Origin: Spirochaetia bacterium | Lineage (GTDB): Bacteria > Spirochaetota > Spirochaetia > JABMQR01 | Direction: 5' to 3' | Assembly (NCBI GenBank): GCA_016784705.1 | Contig: JADHUD010000099.1 | Span: forward strand, 1 to 8,241 | DNA length: 8,241 nucleotides | Shown: in pieces, positions 6,822 to 8,241 of the stretch | Numbering within the stretch: the first letter of the stretch is position 1 | Layout: each line of letters starts with the position of its first letter | Notes under the pieces: generated by a model | The model's input: only the letters and a program-made list of their open reading frames with translations | What the model was told of the DNA's origin: nothing | The model's database searches: none | Program-made: the position numbers and the translations under genes

Positions 6822-7005
6822 TCAACAATCCAGCATGGGATAAAAGTTCAGACAATTTGCAGGCAAGGCAACTCAAGCTAGGAGGTTACACCAAAAGGTA
6901 ATTGAGTCACCACTGACGCTAGAGATGTCCCCTGCAAGGAAAAGGGTGGACACTCAATTGTAAGTCCACCCTATATTATCACATATTTTGGACAAACTGC
7001 AAAGA
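6822..7005 (-). other. ugpB-ugpA intergenic spacer
   Basis: This 184-base spacer contains no gene that I can support. Its main content is the strong hairpin at 6943-6972. The hairpin loop includes AATTGAGT (minus strand), and an exactly complementary ACTCAATT (minus strand) lies at 6907-6900, so loop-to-downstream pairing of eight bases is possible. An eight-base match in a spacer this size is not improbable by chance. Near ugpA there is a five-codon mini-ORF (ATG at 6836, stop TGA at 6824-6822). Confidence 0.6.
6943..6972 (-). terminator. Strong hairpin after ugpB: partial terminator or mRNA-stabilising stem
   Basis: AGGGTGGAC (6943-6951) and GTCCACCCT (6964-6972) form a perfect nine-base-pair stem, mostly G-C, with a 12-base loop. 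In the direction of transcription the stem is followed directly by TTTTCC. The T-run is short, so termination is probably incomplete, which suits a position inside an operon. The stem begins about 33 bases after the ugpB stop. In binding-protein operons such stems are known to protect the upstream mRNA from 3' exonucleases and to lower transcription of the permease genes (malE-malF is the classic case). That role is inferred here by analogy. Confidence 0.7.
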
Positions 7006-8241
7006 TCAGCGGTTAGCCCGCTCAAATTTTCGCAACAATTTGTTACCGCGAAATACTGCATCTCCCAGTCCCACTTTTGCTGTTTTCTTTCCAGCCCAAA
7101 TTGCTTCCAGTTCCTCGTTGAGAATATCTCGAATCTGCACAAAATTACCGAGACGTAATCCCTTGGAATTAGGAGTAGGAGCCTTTGAACTCATCTGAAT
7201 GATAGCGACATCACGTCCCTCATTCTTCTTGTAATAATCAGAATTTTTGGTGAGTTCGTAGGCTTCATTAGTGATTGGCACATAACCTGTGTTTTGATGC
7301 CAGAAAGTCTGAACAAAGACATCCGACATATAGGTCATGAATTTCGCCACACCTTTGTACTCATCCTTTGTTCCACCTTTGAGTACCCATAAAGTGGCAC
7401 CACCGATAATGGAGTTCTGAGGCTCTGAAACCGCACTTGCCCAATAAGGAAGTTGGCTGGTACCAAAATCAAATTTTGTACTCTTCACCAGTCCACCATA
7501 GTAAGCCGAGGAGTTAATCAGCATCGCGCATTTACCTTCTGCAAACAAAGGATTACCGTCACCTCTGCGTCCGCCATAGCGAAAGACATTGTCTTTCTGC
7601 CAATCTGCCAACTGCTGAATGTGCTTGACGTGCAATGGACTGTCAAAGACAAATTCAGTATCCAAGCCGGCAAATCCGTTTTCTTTGGTAGCAAACGGGA
7701 CATCATGCCATGTGCTGAAATTTTCCAGCATCGACCAGGACTGCCAACCAATAGTAAAACCACATTCGCTCGCTCCGCTGGAAATCAACTTCTTGGAGAA
7801 TTTGCCCATCTCTTCCCAGGTTTTTGGCGCACCACTGAGTCCTGCCTTGGCAAACGCAGCCTTATTCCAGAAGACCACCGGCGTAGAACTATTAAACGGC
7901 AAGGACAAAAGCTTTCCATCAGTTGTCGTATAATAGCCGATTACAGCAGATATGTACCTGCTTTCATCAAATGGTTGACCAGTATCCTTCATCATTTGAT
8001 GAACCGGATAAATGGCCCCTTTTGCGGCCATCATGCTGGCAGTTCCGACCTCAAACACCTGCACTACGTGCGGTTGTTTTTTGGCCCGGAAAGCAGCAAT
8101 TGCTGCTGTCATGGTTTCTGTATAATTACCTTTATATACAGCCTTCATTTCATACTCGGTCTGGCTGCGGTTAAATCCGCCAACGATGGTATTAACAGCT
8201 TCACCGAGCGCACCGCCCATCGCGTGCCACCATTCAATCTG
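7006..8241 (-). CDS. ugpB: Periplasmic G3P/glycerophosphodiester-binding protein UgpB, N-terminus cut by the window edge
   Basis: The frame is open from the right edge to a TGA at 7008-7006, giving 411 residues. The first visible residues, QIEWWHAMGGALGE, align with the start of mature E. coli UgpB (IPFWHSMEGELG). The Met at 8220 is therefore internal, and only the signal peptide and a few residues are missing. The protein delivers G3P or glycerophosphocholine-type diesters to UgpAE. Numbering from the edge, the conserved segments are YKGNY (36-40), EVGTA (64-68), PFNSSTP (115-121), GWQSW (165-169), IIGGATLW (278-285), HQNTGYVP (315-322) and KGLRLGN (360-366). As I recall the E. coli UgpB structure, residues in these segments line the ligand pocket, so this looks like an orthodox family member. 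It is the first gene of the visible operon, and any promoter or Pho box would lie beyond the window. Confidence 0.93.
   Translation of the reverse strand, partial: QIEWWHAMGGALGEAVNTIVGGFNRSQTEYEMKAVYKGNYTETMTAAIAAFRAKKQPHVVQVFEVGTASMMAAKGAIYPVHQMMKDTGQPFDESRYISAVIGYYTTTDGKLLSLPFNSSTPVVFWNKAAFAKAGLSGAPKTWEEMGKFSKKLISSGASECGFTIGWQSWSMLENFSTWHDVPFATKENGFAGLDTEFVFDSPLHVKHIQQLADWQKDNVFRYGGRRGDGNPLFAEGKCAMLINSSAYYGGLVKSTKFDFGTSQLPYWASAVSEPQNSIIGGATLWVLKGGTKDEYKGVAKFMTYMSDVFVQTFWHQNTGYVPITNEAYELTKNSDYYKKNEGRDVAIIQMSSKAPTPNSKGLRLGNFVQIRDILNEELEAIWAGKKTAKVGLGDAVFRGNKLLRKFERANR

Noticed and set aside
8218..8220. Met codon at 8220-8218 as the start of ugpB
   Set aside because: The frame continues upstream to the edge and encodes IEWWHA, which matches the mature N-terminus of UgpB. 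Starting at 8220 would remove the signal peptide and part of the first strand.
1..8241. CRISPR array, insertion sequence, tRNA or phage genes
   Set aside because: I saw no regularly spaced repeats, transposase motifs, terminal inverted repeats or cloverleaf sequences. The minus-strand genes account for nearly all of the window.

Overview
This window is a minus-strand block from what looks like a Gram-negative, probably proteobacterial, chromosome of moderate to low G+C. The evidence is a periplasmic binding-protein ABC importer, a predicted exported DUF3179 protein with a Sec signal peptide, and close resemblance of the importer to enterobacterial UgpBAEC. No rRNA, tRNA or other lineage marker is present, so a finer placement (for example an aquatic proteobacterium) would be a guess.

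Layout, in the direction of transcription (right to left). Bases 8241-7006 carry ugpB, the glycerol-3-phosphate (G3P) / glycerophosphodiester binding protein, with its N-terminus cut off by the window edge. A 184-base gap with a strong hairpin follows. Then come ugpA (6821-5940), ugpE (5940-5095, overlapping ugpA by one base) and ugpC (5071-3989), the two permeases and the ATPase. After a 122-base gap come a SorC/DeoR-family effector-binding regulator (3866-2925) and a GlpD-like FAD-dependent glycerol-3-phosphate dehydrogenase (2889-1282). After a 266-base gap with repeats there is a second unit: an 85-residue protein of unknown function (1015-758) overlapping by ATGA a DUF3179 protein (761 to the left edge, C-terminus missing).

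How it works together (inference): UgpB captures G3P or glycerophosphodiesters in the periplasm, UgpAE/UgpC import them, and the GlpD-like enzyme oxidises G3P to dihydroxyacetone phosphate, passing electrons to the quinone pool. The SorC-type regulator would sense a phosphorylated intermediate and control the operon. This resembles a carbon-scavenging G3P utilisation operon rather than only the phosphate-starvation ugp operon known from E. coli. No ugpQ phosphodiesterase or glpK kinase is seen here. They could lie outside the window.

I see no mobile element, CRISPR array, tRNA or phage gene, and no clear evidence of an undescribed system. The most interesting points are a GlpD that departs from the E. 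coli enzyme in two conserved motifs, the hairpin between ugpB and ugpA, a perfect 10-base inverted repeat ahead of the small-protein gene, and the coupled small protein/DUF3179 pair.
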